A DNA stretch of 64,000 bases from Sipunculus nudus (GCA_026874595.1 CM049316.1:60001-124000), one strand, 5' to 3'. Shown: positions 1 through 12,308, counted from the stretch's first letter. Notes: generated by a model not told the origin, from the sequence alone. Numbers and translations: made by a program.

Positions 1-1118
1 TTGAAACGCAGATATGGTTTCCATCTAAGGTGTATCCACCAATCCCAGGGGGGTTTGCAGTATACCCAAATCGAGGTGTCGGTGCCATACGGTAGGAAGC
101 CGAAGGTTCTCTCACGTGTGAACAGATACTCCAACTCACTCTGGTCGCATATAGGGCAGTATTCCTGTACGCCATCAAACACACTTTCGTAATCCGGGTT
201 GCACGTCTTGCAGGGAATCACTATCATCTTCTCGCGGTCGTAAAACATATCATACCCTCGTACATTATCTCGAAAGAACCTGCCGTCAGAAGGTACGACA
301 CCGTCTGATGGTCCGACCTCACTGTCCACACCAGCTTCAGTAGTATCACCCGTGTTCGCGTGGGCATGCTGCCCTGGGGATTCCATCACTGTGTCTACGA
401 TGTTGTCATAAGACACCGCCGGAGGTTTCTTGCCGTAAATGACTACATTCTGGTAATCAGTGATCACGTGTTCCAACAGCTGGAACAGTACTTCTGTCGT
501 CAGCGATATCGCTTTCTCCTTGTGGACCGCCACCTGCATGGTGAAACACGCGTCGTCCTTGTTAATGCGGTCAAAGAATGACACAGTGCCGTAGGGGTCC
601 ATCTGGATATACAAGGACTCACAGATACCCGGAAAACGTCGGTATATCCAACCGGTCACGCTGCGGTTCGCTTTTTGAGCCTCGCATAGAATCATGTCGA
701 GATGTCCAACCAGGGCCCGCAACACGGAACCGAAGCCTTCCACGTGGATTGTCTTGTCTCCGTGTCGAAACAACACTGTATCTTCTCGACGTAACAACGG
801 TCTCCACGTAAACGTTATCCCTTGCCCCAAATCGTAGGTTTTCTCGTTTGTGAACAGTGCCATCACTTCTGTCTCTTGACACGTGGGGCAATATATCCTT
901 GCATGGTCGTGGTTGGAACGGTAAAGGTAATCGTCTGCACACATTGAGCATTTGTCTACAATTATTTGTTGTTCCCGCCACCTGACTCCCCTTTGTCGTA
1001 ACACGTTACCGAAGAAAGCCCCGCCGGATGGCGCGAAATGGTAAGTGTTACCCGGAGGACCAGTGAAAATACTGATAACCTCCTGGCGATGGCGTGTGTC
1101 TGCACGGAGGCCCCCCAT
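1..1118 (-). CDS. ZR-B zinc-ribbon family protein, C-terminus cut by window edge
   Basis: N-terminal about 372 codons of the gene that is complete at 19848-21455. It holds the first zinc ribbon (Cys pairs of the CSMC and CPTC type), the FTWRP motif, the MDPYGTVSFF motif and the second zinc ribbon, and runs off the left edge. The start is the ATG encoding MGGLRAD. An in-frame TTG further upstream exists, but a TATA-like box lies between the two. Function unknown; see the complete copy for the domain description. Confidence 0.8.
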   Translation of the reverse strand, partial: MGGLRADTRHRQEVISIFTGPPGNTYHFAPSGGAFFGNVLRQRGVRWREQQIIVDKCSMCADDYLYRSNHDHARIYCPTCQETEVMALFTNEKTYDLGQGITFTWRPLLRREDTVLFRHGDKTIHVEGFGSVLRALVGHLDMILCEAQKANRSVTGWIYRRFPGICESLYIQMDPYGTVSFFDRINKDDACFTMQVAVHKEKAISLTTEVLFQLLEHVITDYQNVVIYGKKPPAVSYDNIVDTVMESPGQHAHANTGDTTEAGVDSEVGPSDGVVPSDGRFFRDNVRGYDMFYDREKMIVIPCKTCNPDYESVFDGVQEYCPICDQSELEYLFTRERTFGFLPYGTDTSIWVYCKPPWDWWIHLRWKPYLRF

Positions 1119-1423
1119 CGTATATGCCCAGCGCTGCCTGGGACAGCGTTTATATACGTTGCGTCTCCTCAACAACCCGCTCCACTCTCCAACTCAACAT
1201 CACTGTCCCGCCGTCACTAAATATATAGACCTCGTCATATGTGAGTCACGTGCTCCAGAGTTGTTCCACATAATCTGCTGACACATGTGATTCACGACAC
1301 GTCTCAGATTACGCAAGGCCTCACCTTCACCTCCGATGAACCGTCTGCCGCATGCTGTGTAACATATTTCGTTTACACAAATGTGTACATTACATACTGG
1401 TTCCGATATGACTTCCCCCGTGA
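1119..1423 (-). promoter_or_regulatory. ZR-B upstream region with TATA, AP-1 and E-box motifs
   Basis: On the minus strand TATATAAA (1149-1156) lies 31 bases before the ATG at 1118. Further up, TGAGTCA (1242-1248) overlaps CACGTG (1247-1252), a joined AP-1/E-box motif also seen upstream of ZR-A. A TATA box this close would leave almost no leader. Alternatively the CCAG before the ATG is a 3' splice site. No gene is seen between ZR-B and ZR-A. Confidence 0.5.
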
Positions 1424-3000
1424 TTAATGGTCTTCATTTATCTCCTCATCATCGTCAGCATCGTCATCATCCATCTGCTCTTCTTCGTACTTTTCAACCT
1501 CAGTTTTCTCAAGGAACAACCGAGGATAAGTGTACATCGTACCCGACAAGTCTCTCGGCGGGTAGTGCCTGATCATTGTGTTAAGTAATGATACAAGATC
1601 CCAGGCCTTGATCGATAGCGCATTCAAAATGTCGGTTTGTATGGTCTCCTGTACCCCGTCGGTGTCGAAGATATACCGCGTTACCAAAGGTCCATAAAAC
1701 GTTATCGTACCGTCCGGGTCCATCGAAAGTTGAAGGTCGTGCACTTGATTATACCTTTTCGATTATAGCGGAACAGTGCGTTTATGCGGCAGTTTTCCTT
1801 TTGAGCGGCCAGGAGCAAAACGTCTAAATCACCGGTCAGATTATTATCCTCCAGCATGGCGAGTATTCCTGGTATTTGAACATCTTTGTTCTGTCCTATC
1901 AACCCTACCCTGCCCTTGAAACGCCTGTACGGTTCCCAGAGAAAATGTATCCAATCAGATTCGCGAGTGGAAGACGGTAGGAAGTTGAAGAATTCCTCAC
2001 ATGTGAACAGATACTCCAACTCACTCTGGTCGCATATAGGGCAGTATTCCCGTACGTCATCAAACACACTTTCGTAATCCGGGTTGCACCTCGCGCACTG
2101 TATCACTACCATCTTCTCGCGGTCGTAAAGTATGTCATATCCTCGTACATGACCTCGAAAGAACCTGCCGTCAAAAGGTACGACACCGTCTGATGGTCCG
2201 GCCACACTGTCAACACCCGCTTCAGTAGTATCACCCGTGTTCGCGTGGGCATGCTGCCCTGGATATCCCGGCACTGCGTCTACAATGTTGTCATAAGACA
2301 CCGCCGGAGGATTCCAGCCGTAAATGGTTACATCCTGGTAATCGGTGATCACGTGCTCCAACAGTTGGAACAGTACTTCTGTCGTCAGCGATATCGTCTC
2401 ATCCCTGTGGGCCGCCACCTGCATTGTGAAACGCGCGTCATCCTTGTAAATGCGGTCGTAGAATGACACAGTGCCATACGGGTCCATCTGGATATGCAAA
2501 GATTTACATATACCGGAGACATTAGGGTATATCCAACCGGTCAAGCTGCGGTTAGCCTTTTGAGCATCAGACAGCATCCTGTCGAGATGTCCGACCAGGG
2601 CCCGCAACACGGAACCGAAGCCTTCCACGTGGATTGTCTTGTCTCTATGTCGAAACAACACTGTATCTCCATGACGTAAGAACGGCCGCCACCTAAACGT
2701 TATCCCTTGCCCCAAATCGTAGGTTTTCTCGGTTGTGAGCAGTGCCCTCAGTTCTGTCTCTTGACACGTGGGGCAGTATAACCTGCCCCGTCTGTTGTGA
2801 TGGTACAGGTAATCGTCTGCACACATTGAGCATTTGTCTACAACTATGTGTTCTTCTCGCCACGTTACCCCCCTCCGTCGTAACCTGTTACTAAAGAAAT
2901 TCCCGTCGGAAGGCGCGTAACCGTAACTGTTACCCGGTGGACCAGTGAAAAGACCGACTACATCCCGGCGATGGCGTGAGTGTGCACAGCGGTCCCCCAT
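1424..3000 (-). pseudogene. ZR-A zinc-ribbon family gene, frameshifted in domain 2
   Basis: Paralogue of ZR-B and ZR-C with the same two-domain layout. The N-terminal frame runs from the ATG at 3000 (MGDRCAHS) to a stop at 1702. The C-terminal 106 residues continue in another frame to 1424. Aligned with ZR-B, the break is a one-base deletion just after the FRYNR motif (1748-1762). Both zinc ribbons (CSMC/CPTC and CARC/CPIC) are intact. The TATATAAA found before ZR-B, ZR-C and ZR-D is replaced here, which fits decay. The same break occurs in all three array copies, so it predates amplification or is an assembly-wide error. A short intron or programmed shift cannot be excluded. Confidence 0.7.
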
Positions 3001-3244
3001 CGTGTACGCTGGACGCTGCTTGGCAATTAACAATCGTTGTCGATCACGCAGAGCCTGACACCAGACCGTGGATACTTGTTAACCCAAATAATGTTACATA
3101 TATGAGTCACGGCAGGGCTTGAATGACATGTGTGAGTCACGTGTGCCCACATAGTTCATAAGAAATACGATGACGCATTCCTTGTTTTTTTGTTTCGTGT
3201 CCCTTTATTACATAAGTGTCATAATGTCCGGGTCTGATGTGAAA
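3001..3244 (-). promoter_or_regulatory. ZR-A upstream region with two AP-1 motifs
   Basis: TGAGTCA occurs at 3103-3109 and 3133-3139, the second overlapping CACGTG (3138-3143), matching the element upstream of ZR-B. No TATA box is visible near the ATG at 3000. Confidence 0.4.
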
Positions 3245-3355
3245 GTCCCCGTGGCGTAACGGGCTAATTCAAACTTTCCTACCTGGACCAATAGTTTGTA
3301 CTTGCAGTTCCGGCAAGGTTAAGTTCGGATCCGGGTTCGAATCCCGGCGGTGACA
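3245..3355 (+). tRNA. tRNA-like element of uncertain identity (intron-bearing or degenerate)
   Basis: The ends GTCCCCG and CGGTGAC can form an acceptor stem with one mismatch. The A box (TGGCGTAACGG, from 3252) fits the consensus and the B box GGGTTCGAATCCC (3333-3345) is perfect. The A-to-B spacing is long, about 80 bases, and no normal D or anticodon arm is evident, so it is either an intron-containing tRNA gene, a pseudo-tRNA, or the head of a tRNA-derived SINE. Isotype cannot be assigned. Confidence 0.4.
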
Positions 3356-3510
3356 TTCACTTTTGTCTAATATATATTTCATATACGTTTGTGTCGGTTG
3401 AAATTAATGTTTATGAGGTAAATATACAAAACATCCCTCACGTATCTGCAAGATCAACAACAGATATTTCGTGGTGTTACGATTATGTATATAATATATA
3501 ATAATATGTA

Positions 3511-3511
3511 A

Positions 3512-3539
<28 letters not shown>
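3511..3539. repeat. AT dinucleotide microsatellite
   Basis: Pure AT run that differs by a few bases between array copies (compare 23848 and 44187 regions). It is a useful marker to tell copies apart. Confidence 0.9.
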
Positions 3540-3543
<4 letters not shown>

Positions 3544-3619
3544 CTCATTGTGTTCAGATGACAACAGATAAGGCGACCCGGGACGAACCCGAGTTCACAT
3601 GACTCATCAATACGTGTTA

Positions 3620-4140
3620 TCCAACCGTCACTTCCTGTCGTCTGACCCCATGTGACCCGGCACTTCCGTTCACGACCCTTCACACTTCCTCACTTCCGGT
3701 CCAACACCACCCTACGTACCCGCACCGGAAGTCCCATTTACTCAATGGTTAAGCGTGACCCCAAAGTGTGACCCCGATCACGACTGCCGGGTGTAAAGCA
3801 GACTTCCGGTACATGAGCTGTTAGTTCATTGGTCAGATCAGGTCACGTGGTGTGCATTCAGTCCGCCCATTGGTCAGGTCTCATTCACAACAATCAAACA
3901 CGCACTGTCCACGTGGTCTATTGCATCATCCCCGACCCATTCGTCCACACATTTCAAACCTGTTTTTAAACCTTTTTCTCTCACGTTTTCTTCCGGATTG
4001 GCATCATATCCCACTTTACTCACATAACTGGACAATTATGCAAGATTTCACCATCATCGCCTTATTAACATCACTACAACAACTCAATTAAATCCTGAAG
4101 CGGTGCACAACCGGAAGTACTATTCTACCGGAAGTTGGGC
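3620..4140. promoter_or_regulatory. Promoter-like stretch dense in ETS sites
   Basis: About eight CCGGAAGT/ACTTCCGG-type ETS (GABP-like) motifs occur in both orientations, together with two ATTGGTCAG inverted CCAAT boxes (near 3830 and 3868) and two CACGTG E-boxes (near 3843 and 3908). The stretch is GC-richer than its surroundings. It lies between the minus-strand ZR-A and, in the third array copy, the plus-strand cluster, so it could act in either direction. No TATA box is obvious. Confidence 0.45.
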
Positions 4141-4629
4141 ACACCCGCACCCGGCACCTCGACCCTCGACGCTTCGCCATGAATAAATTATGTGTGTGCG
4201 ATTTCGGGCCCGCGTGCCGGGGAGGGTGGTGTGTGTGATTGCTAGATTTTAAAAAATTTCAGAGTGAATTTGTTTTGATGGCGGCATTTAGAGAGAATTT
4301 CAGCTCTTGCTTTCAAAAATGATCCAGGGGGGGGGGGGGCGTTGCTATAAGTAGCTTTTCAGACAAACAGAGATCACACTTTTTGGTCCCACAGAAGTAA
4401 TGTGCTGCCGTGGCAGAGCTTTCCCAGGAGAGCTTGTAATTGATATTGTTGTCTTTAAGTGTCCAGATTTGTTTAGACAGTTCAGTGTTTTTAGCGTGGG
4501 ATCTGTTACGAAAGGATTGTTTGTGGTTATTGTATCTGGTCTTGAAATCACCTTCAGTACACTCTATGTAGTGTTTCTTGTCATTGTCTGTACTAACTGT
4601 TGCCTTTTAGACACATACGCATATTATAT

Positions 4630-4914
4630 ATAAATCCGCCCGAAAAGAGTTGGTTGGCTTAAAATTGCAGAATCAACTGAAACTCCGCATATCAGGCCAA
4701 TATGCGAAAACACGCTGTTTGGTAAAATATGAGATCGAATTTTGAACTCCGTATGTACATATATACATACGCATATCATATATGAATGCGCCCAAAAGTT
4801 TTTATTGGCTGAACATTGAAGAATCAACTGAGACACCACATATAAGGCTATTAGGCCAAAACACGCTGCTTCGTGAAATATGAGATCGAAATTCGAAATT
4901 CGAAATTCGCCTAG

Positions 4915-4956
<42 letters not shown>

Positions 4957-5125
4957 TTATACGCAGATTTGATATAAAGGCGCCGAGAAAAAGTTTTTTT
5001 TTCCGAACATAGCAGAATCAACTGAAACTCCGCATATCAGGCCAATAGGCCATAACACGCTGCTTGGTAAAATATGAGATCAAAATTCGACCTTCTTATA
5101 TATACATATATATATATATATACGC
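4630..5125. repeat. Three diverged tandem repeats of about 160-190 bp
   Basis: The block 'aactgaaactccgcatat' with a following 'aaaatatgagatcgaa' recurs at about 4675, 4830 and 5025, each followed by CA and TA microsatellites. A 104-residue minus-strand ORF here is an artefact of the repeats. No gene is seen from 4140 to 5313; a 13-base G run lies at 4327-4339. Confidence 0.7.
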
Positions 5126-5313
5126 ATAGAACAAATGGTTCCGGTCGATGTTGGCTGGTCAGGACTATTGAGGGCTCTCGGTATCAAGTGTTCTTTCTTT
5201 GATATGTGGCTTGGTGGACTGTCGCTGTGTGAGCATTGTATCCGTGCATCGAGATTTCAGGTTGTGGACTGTAATTTGGCAGGAGAAAAGAGATGAATTA
5301 TTAATAAAAAAGA

Positions 5314-6253
5314 ATGGCGGAAAATCATACAAACAGTGAACAAGGACTTGCACCTAGCGTTACTAGCAATACCCAATCAACCAGAGTTGAACCTGTATTC
5401 ATTCGGTGCAAAGATTTACCGGGTTCTGAAAAGGCCGAGGCTCAAAACCAGGCTTACTTTACAACAAGAGAGCTGTGCGCTGCCGGCGAGGTGGTCGCGG
5501 GATACGGGACAATGAAGGGGCGTCTGGAGGTGATATCCAAAGTCAAGTGACGCAAGGTCTCGCTTGCTTATAGATGGTTTACAGTTAAGAGGCCTCACCA
5601 TTACACCTCATGCTGTTAATCCCTATGTTGTGAGCCAACAAACAGACTCCGAGGGAACAGAGGAAAACCCCACCACTCGTGTTACGATTGGGGCCATTCC
5701 ACTTTCGTATTCCAATGACGAAATAAAGCGAGCGCTAGATAACTTAGGATGCCGACTGAGATCAAAAATATATGATGAATGTGACCGTTATGATAATGGT
5801 CAGCTCACACGTTGGAAAACTGGAAGACGATTTGTTTTTATATCTAAACCAAATAAATGCCTCCCTAAGAAAATTCCAATGGTAATGTTCGACGCCAAAT
5901 GTACCACAAGGAACAAAAGGATATGGAAAAAAGAAAAAAATATAATCTGTGGAAACTGTCTAAACGTGGGACATTACAAACATGAATGTGACGCTCCTAT
6001 AAAATGTAAAACTTGTCGAAAGGATGGACACAAGACTGGTGATTCAGAATGTGAGATACTAGGAACAGAGGAAGTCCTATCCCACCCGTCTCAGCAAACC
6101 CGATCCGGGTCACAGAAACAAGGCACTGAGACACCTAAAACACAAACATACAAAGTCAAACGCCAACCCCGAAGAGAGAGAACCGAAAAACACAAAGGGC
6201 AAATCAGACAAAAATCGCTCATGATCATTATCACGTTCAGCGGTAAAGAATAA
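5314..6253 (+). pseudogene. LINE ORF1 (gag-like, zinc knuckles), frameshifted
   Basis: Two overlapping frames make up one ORF1. The N-terminal frame (MAENHTNSEQ, 5314-5550) gives way to a second frame holding the RNA-binding-like region (VTIGAIPLSYSNDEIKRAL) and two zinc knuckles at roughly 5946-6055: CGNCLNVGHYKHEC, then CKTCRKDGHKTGDSEC. A lysine/arginine-rich tail follows. Nucleic-acid chaperone role by family. The frame change near 5540-5564 marks it as dead. Confidence 0.75.
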
Positions 6254-6481
6254 AGAAGCCAATACAAACTATCTCGCCGACATCCGCTCAGACCCCCAGA
6301 AACGTAAGGCCAACGCTCTCTCTCCCGTGGACAACCAAGAACAGAAACGACAGGTGATGCAGGATTCGCGAGCCTAGCGTAGGTACGCTTCGTTTCTCTG
6401 ACTTTCCTTGTTGGTACGGATTTGTCCACGGACTTTGCATTAAAGTTATACGGACTTGTTTAATACGTCGACTTCAATTGT

Positions 6482-6721
6482 AAAATTGTAAGTTTAAATT
6501 GTCATGGTTTGAAGTCACAAATAAGAAAAAACACAATTATGAATGAGCTTAAACGCAACAAAATAAATATCGCATGCTTACAAGAAACATACGCAGATGA
6601 AAAACAGATACACTATTTAGAAAGCAAATGGAATGGTAAAGTTTTTTATATGAAAGGTGGTTCCCACACTAACGGCCTGGCAATTTTGCTAGATAAGAAT
6701 ATTTGGGAACAGGCTGATTAG
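6482..6721 (+). pseudogene. LINE ORF2 endonuclease fragment (EEP fold)
   Basis: The frame reads VSLNCHGLKS, then KINIACLQETYADEKQ and GLAILLDKNI. This is the typical start of an apurinic-like LINE endonuclease, with the catalytic QET motif present. It ends in a stop at 6719 before the remaining catalytic residues. No reverse transcriptase follows. Confidence 0.75.
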
Positions 6722-7394
6722 TCCCCAAATCCATTTCGTACTCGTCTCTTCGTACTCCCCCCTGTTTCTCCACAGGTCTAGTTCGCCCCCAGGAATGGGG
6801 CCATAAACTGTTTTGTCCACATATTTGCAAACATAGTGTCATTATGTCCACAGTATTAAATACCTATGTCTAAACAAAACGGTACATCTGATCCAGCATA
6901 CCTATGACGGGTATACATTTCAGGTATTTTTTGATAAATATAAATATTGTTTAAATGATTGAATCGTGTATATTTATATACTTTAATGAGGAACATAATC
7001 AATTAAAGTTTAAGTATATCGATATTAGTTAAAATCAACAAACAATAATTGTTATGGTAATTATCTTTATTTCTAATTATAATAATAATCATAATGATAA
7101 CCATGATCACTTGATCATAAAAAAATGTTATTGAATAAATAAGTAATTGATAATACTTCTATTAATAAAACAATTGTATATCTATAACAAATGTAATATT
7201 ACTCTTATAAAACATTATTGTCAATATTAATATTATTTTCTTGGTTATGGATTTTTGTATGAATAAGAAATCTATTAATAAAACAAATATAGCATTTTTT
7301 AAATAAATATATATATTCATAAATGTATAACAAAAAGAAATAACACTGATTATTCGGATTATTAATAATCCATCTATCAATCTGCAACCTTTTT
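6722..7394. other. AT-rich spacer, no gene seen
   Basis: Very AT-rich sequence with many short TAATA/ATTAT runs. The ORFs in it are low-complexity (Ile, Asn, Tyr) and not credible. Confidence 0.6.
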
Positions 7395-8010
7395 GAAGAT
7401 GTTGGTTCTGTGACCTTGACCTTTTACCTCATAACCATAGAATCTATAGGGTTCTTACTTTAGTGATGGGTCATACATATGTCACGTTGGAAATCCATGT
7501 TGCTATCGACACTAGATATATCATAAAAGGTGTTTTATTTTTACCATATATGGACACATTAAAGGTTACGGTCACTCTAAGGATAAAGGTCATGACCCAC
7601 ATATAAATAGACCCCATCTCAAATCCCATCTCTCTACATGTGCATAATATGAAAGAAATCTGTCCATACGTTTTTGACTTAAAATGCTTACAGTATTGTC
7701 AAATGGCAATTGTGGGGGTATTAAAAAGGCGTATCACCAAGAAAAGGGTGATAGGTGGCGCCACCACTTTTCGGTATATCACAAGACTATCCAAGATCTT
7801 CGGTCACTATGATTTCGGGACCAGTCCATGCAAGCTTACTTGAGATATTTCAGAATTTGTGTTATTTTCAGCAAAAATGGACTTATTCAAGGTCATGGTC
7901 ACTCTCCTAGCATAGGTCATGACCTCATATTAAATAGACTTCGTCCCCTTACCTATATCTATACAAATGTAAAGTTTGAAAAAGATCAGTGAAATATTTT
8001 GTTGGGATAT
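7395..8010. repeat. Two diverged ~325-bp repeats with TGACC motifs
   Basis: The stretch from 'atggacacattaaaggt' (7551) recurs in diverged form from 7876, including paired AAGGTCATGACC motifs and the following 'aaatagac'. TGACCTTGACC-type words are frequent in dispersed molluscan repeats, which supports the host guess. No coding capacity. Confidence 0.55.
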
Positions 8011-8290
8011 CCATCACAATGTATTTTTTCTGCGGCGGCGGCGTACCGTCGTGAAACCATAATATGCCAACTTTGTCTAGGGATACCATAATAATTATGA
8101 AAAGCGGCGGATATGAAATACAACCCCTGCGCCGTAGAATGGCATTTAAACTGTATTGTATTCCTGGAATGAAATGCCATCCAATCGTAATTGTTGGTGA
8201 TACAATTCCACATTTGCATTTTTTTAGTTATATGCCCATTTTAGCAGTCAGTTTATGAAATGATGGACTCTTTACAAACTCGTGGTGTTC

Positions 8291-8332
<42 letters not shown>

Positions 8333-11300
8333 TCCGAAATACATCGTGTAATATTGCAAATACAGTCAGAATATAATAACATGGTGTACACGGTGACTCA
8401 TATGTTCATTCAGAGTGTTATCAAGTGCAACATCAGAGATCCTTATCAGAGGCCATTTATAAAGCATACATCAGCTGAAAGCCTTCATGGTTTTTCGAAC
8501 ACAAGCTGTCAACTATTAATAGTTTGGCTTGTATCACAACAAGGAAGTGTTGATAACATCTATAACGCATAGTGTAACCGTCTTGGCTTGACTGGCAAAT
8601 ACAATACAATGAAGATTTGTCCTAGATGCGGAGCTGACGGTCATATACAGTGACGTATGTGTTGTTCTATCATGCGTATACAAGCACCACAAATACACAC
8701 ACATACACATTATTAGATGTGTGTGGAATCTGCTCAATAATTCTGTCGGGATGAATCTGATTATTTTCACTTATAATCATTTCATTAAGACCGTAGTCCT
8801 TTATAAACCTGTCTGATAATGCTCAAAGATTAAATCAGTACTATAAAGTTATTAACTGGACATTTAAGAAAATGAGTATGTTAGGCCAAAACAATAAAAA
8901 TGTATGGTTCTCAGGCACTCGCATCAAGTTTAAACCCCTGTATCAAAAATTTTATTTTGATTTTCAATAAAAACTTTCCAATTTTGAGTTGCTGCCGCTC
9001 CGACATTTCTTTCGACAGGATAAAACCATACTCTTTCATTTGTTTTGTAGCGCTTTTACTGATTTAACTGTATAAAAACTTATTTTCATGCTTTTCCCTG
9101 ATCATTTGATATTTTTATCGAAACGTACCAAACAGAAAAATAAAATGAAAAGCGCCCGCCCGCAATGATTTCTGAAAAACAGATTTTGAGAACCATACTA
9201 CTTTTTTGTTTGGCCTTATAATGTCTGATGTATAGTTATCACCACAGCTGTAAATTAAAGCATACTGTAAATAATATGACCGTACAATTTACTATGAATT
9301 TGTTTTGTCGACGTAACATGGTGTAATTTTGGGCATGATTAATATTATTGAGGTAAATCCAAAATAGTATTTCTATATTTAATATGTGACCGATTCATAA
9401 CAACAGTAATGATTCCCTACATAGCTGTCCTTATATAAATTCTTAAATTAAGAAACATCGAAGAGTTTAGACATTTATATCAATCTATTTATTTTACACA
9501 TATTGTACAGATGCATATGCTGCATGGGTGCAGGGAGGGGGATGGGGGAATGTGTTATGAGAAGAAAGACCTTACAAAACATGCAGAGAACTTCAGCCCA
9601 GATATTTGTAATATACTTTGTTTAACCAGATTGTCATAAAATCATGTGTGGTAATTTATGGTATACATCTACGTTAACGATATTAATACTTTACGGCCCT
9701 GCTTGTGAATACATTATTGCATCAAACATGGCTTGCAGGTAGGCGATAATGAATGTCATTTGCCAAAAAACCCTTATTAATCAACTAGATCTACAACTAA
9801 TAATTTAATGACCCTTCTTAAGCCGAGGACAGAACATTATAAATCAAATTTGTATTTATGCTGGTCTGTTGTTATAGAATATGTTACCATATTTGAGATA
9901 GATCAGTAAACTCTTTCGCCACTTTTAAGCATATCGCCAAATCTGTCTTTTTAAGCTCTCAATTTATACTAAATATAGTATTATATATTTTCTACTTTGA
10001 GGTTTCGCAATAAATGCGATGTGTTTATGCTATAAATGTTGTTCGTAATATGTATACTTTTATAATCATCATATGTTTGTCAGATTTAATGTGTATAGAT
10101 TTGTGTATATGATCGGATGTTTTTAAATGTAAATGTATTTCATATTTTTACATTCACAGGGCCTAGTGGAAGAACAGAATCACTTCTGTTTCAGTTACCT
10201 TGAATAAATATACTAATGATTAATAATAAAAAATAACAATATTTGTATATATATATTTAGGTGAAAATTCAACAAAAGTAATGGTAAATCATTAGTTTCT
10301 ATTATATCAGAAGACAATATTATATATGATATATTAACAATACATCTGTTGCACACTGTCTTATTACTTTTAATTTGATTGTATAATCTGAAATGACTAA
10401 GATATATCAATGAAAAAAATTAATTAAGCATTTAAGGAACTTATTATTAATTGTATTAGGTATATCGGGGATGCAATACAAAATTCCCCATTAATGGTCA
10501 TTGGTCAATATGACTTCCTAGTTCATCACAATAAATTTCCTTGTTTGTTTAATAAAATATCCTGGTTTGTTTCATAAAATTTCCCGTCTGTTCGACAGTA
10601 TACTGTTTCGTAAAAATGTTACATTAATATAGAAAGGGAAAGTTTCATAAATGCATTACTTCATGGAAGTATGATGTCATAAAATTTCCAACCAATTTAC
10701 AAATGAGGAAAGATTTTATCAAAGTAATATTTGTGTGACAATAATACCATAGAGGAAGTAAATATGAAACGTTCTTGTTCCGGGTTGGTTTATTATAAAT
10801 ACACAGATCACATCTTGAGTTGACGTTATATGAAGACAGAATTCCGTATCGAATTCAGCTGGTCAACTGCTCGGCAAAAGGTAGGCGTTTCTTGATATTA
10901 CCAAACAGTGTTTTTTGTATACAGTGAAATGCCCAATTATTATCGCTCCATGCAAGCTGTTTTAATTTCTACAGCTGAGTTCTCCAACACCTGTTTCATT
11001 TCATTTAACTTGTTAATATATTGTCAGGCAAACTTCGTCGTGTCAGCAAGTGTTAATCTTTACCCCAAAGTCTATTCGCATAAAATTCCCTGGTGTGTAT
11101 ATACCATGAAACACCTAATTCATGTATACGATGCTCATACATGAAATATATCAGACAACAAGAGAGAGAGAATTAGAAGAATAAAATATAAGTGTATTTA
11201 ATCAGAAGTCATATTATATGATCCTGTGAGGAACTGATGAACGATCATATGCAATGTACATACACACATATATATATATATATATATGTGTGACTTTTCT

Positions 11301-11395
11301 TTAAATAACATGATGACGGGTTTGTTTATATATATGACCTTTTTCCAACCCTATATTGAGAGAGCTCTACGTGTAATGTGATAATTTGGGTTATT

Positions 11396-11438
<43 letters not shown>

Positions 11439-12308
11439 CCTGTGTTACGATTTGGTCTTGTATATTTGCCATCAATCCATTTTGTCACTTGCAATGAACA
11501 CTTCCCTTATATAAGTTCAGTCATAAATTCTCATAATATACATATCAGAAACTGTACGCACCTGCATTGGCCTGAAAATGGGCAATTTTGTGATATGTGT
11601 ACAACTAACTGGTAAAAGACACATCCAACGCTTTTGTGCTGATATTCAGGATGTGTTTTGTTATGCTCTGTTAAACCCGAGCTTCACTGACAGGAAACCA
11701 AGCGGTTGATAACATCGATTTGTACACACGCATACATTGGCGTGCACCGAACGTACAAACATATAGATATTCTAGGCAAGCTAACAATCTGAATGTATTT
11801 ATATGAATAATTATTTGACTATATCACAGATTATGTGTAAAAATTCAGTTCTCTTTAAAAAAAATGCTGGAGATATTAATATAACCGTATTTCAAAATGA
11901 ATACACATTATTCTCATGCTAAACAAGTTTTGAAGATTAACAGTATCTTCTAATATTCATAATGAATTATTTTGTGGTTACAAATTGGATTAAAATAGTT
12001 ATAGCCAGTTGAAATGTCGAATTTAACTGTAACCGTTAAAAGAGTATATATTGCTGCCATCTGGTGTGTGCTGGAGGAATTACTTTGGATTATCAAATTA
12101 AATTATTTATTTAGACAGTTATGTAATATTGGCTTGCAAATGTTCTCAAATGGTCGACAAGCAAACCTGATGGCCGCTGATAGTCCTTTGTATGTGATAT
12201 ACCAAGAGACAAGGTCAAGGTCATTGTAAAACACCGAAAGGTTATTTCCGTCATAACTTCATCAATATTAGACCTATCGTCACAGACAGAGGCTCTATTT
12301 TTTTTCTC
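8011..12308. other. Long AT-rich spacer with microsatellites, no gene seen
   Basis: 4.3 kb with no convincing ORF, tRNA or promoter. It holds AT microsatellites near 8290-8324, 11268-11287 and 11400-11434, and a recurring 'cataaaatttcc' word at 10.5-10.7 kb. Confidence 0.6.

Larger units (their letters stand above)
5314..6721 (+). mobile_element. Non-LTR retrotransposon (LINE), 5' part only
   Basis: A zinc-knuckle ORF1 is followed by the first ~80 codons of an endonuclease domain, after which the element stops abruptly. The endonuclease C-terminus and the whole reverse transcriptase are missing. LINE copies are usually truncated at the 5' end, so a 3' loss points to later rearrangement, perhaps the one that built the array. 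It stands in the same orientation in every unit. Confidence 0.75.

Noticed and set aside
619-981. 120-residue minus-strand frame inside ZR-B (also at 19042, 20956, 39381, 41295)
   Set aside because: Alternative frame of the ZR gene, which has the conserved zinc motifs.
4624-4938. 104-residue minus-strand ORF (also 24962-25276)
   Set aside because: Built from CA/TA microsatellites and ~160-190-bp repeats.
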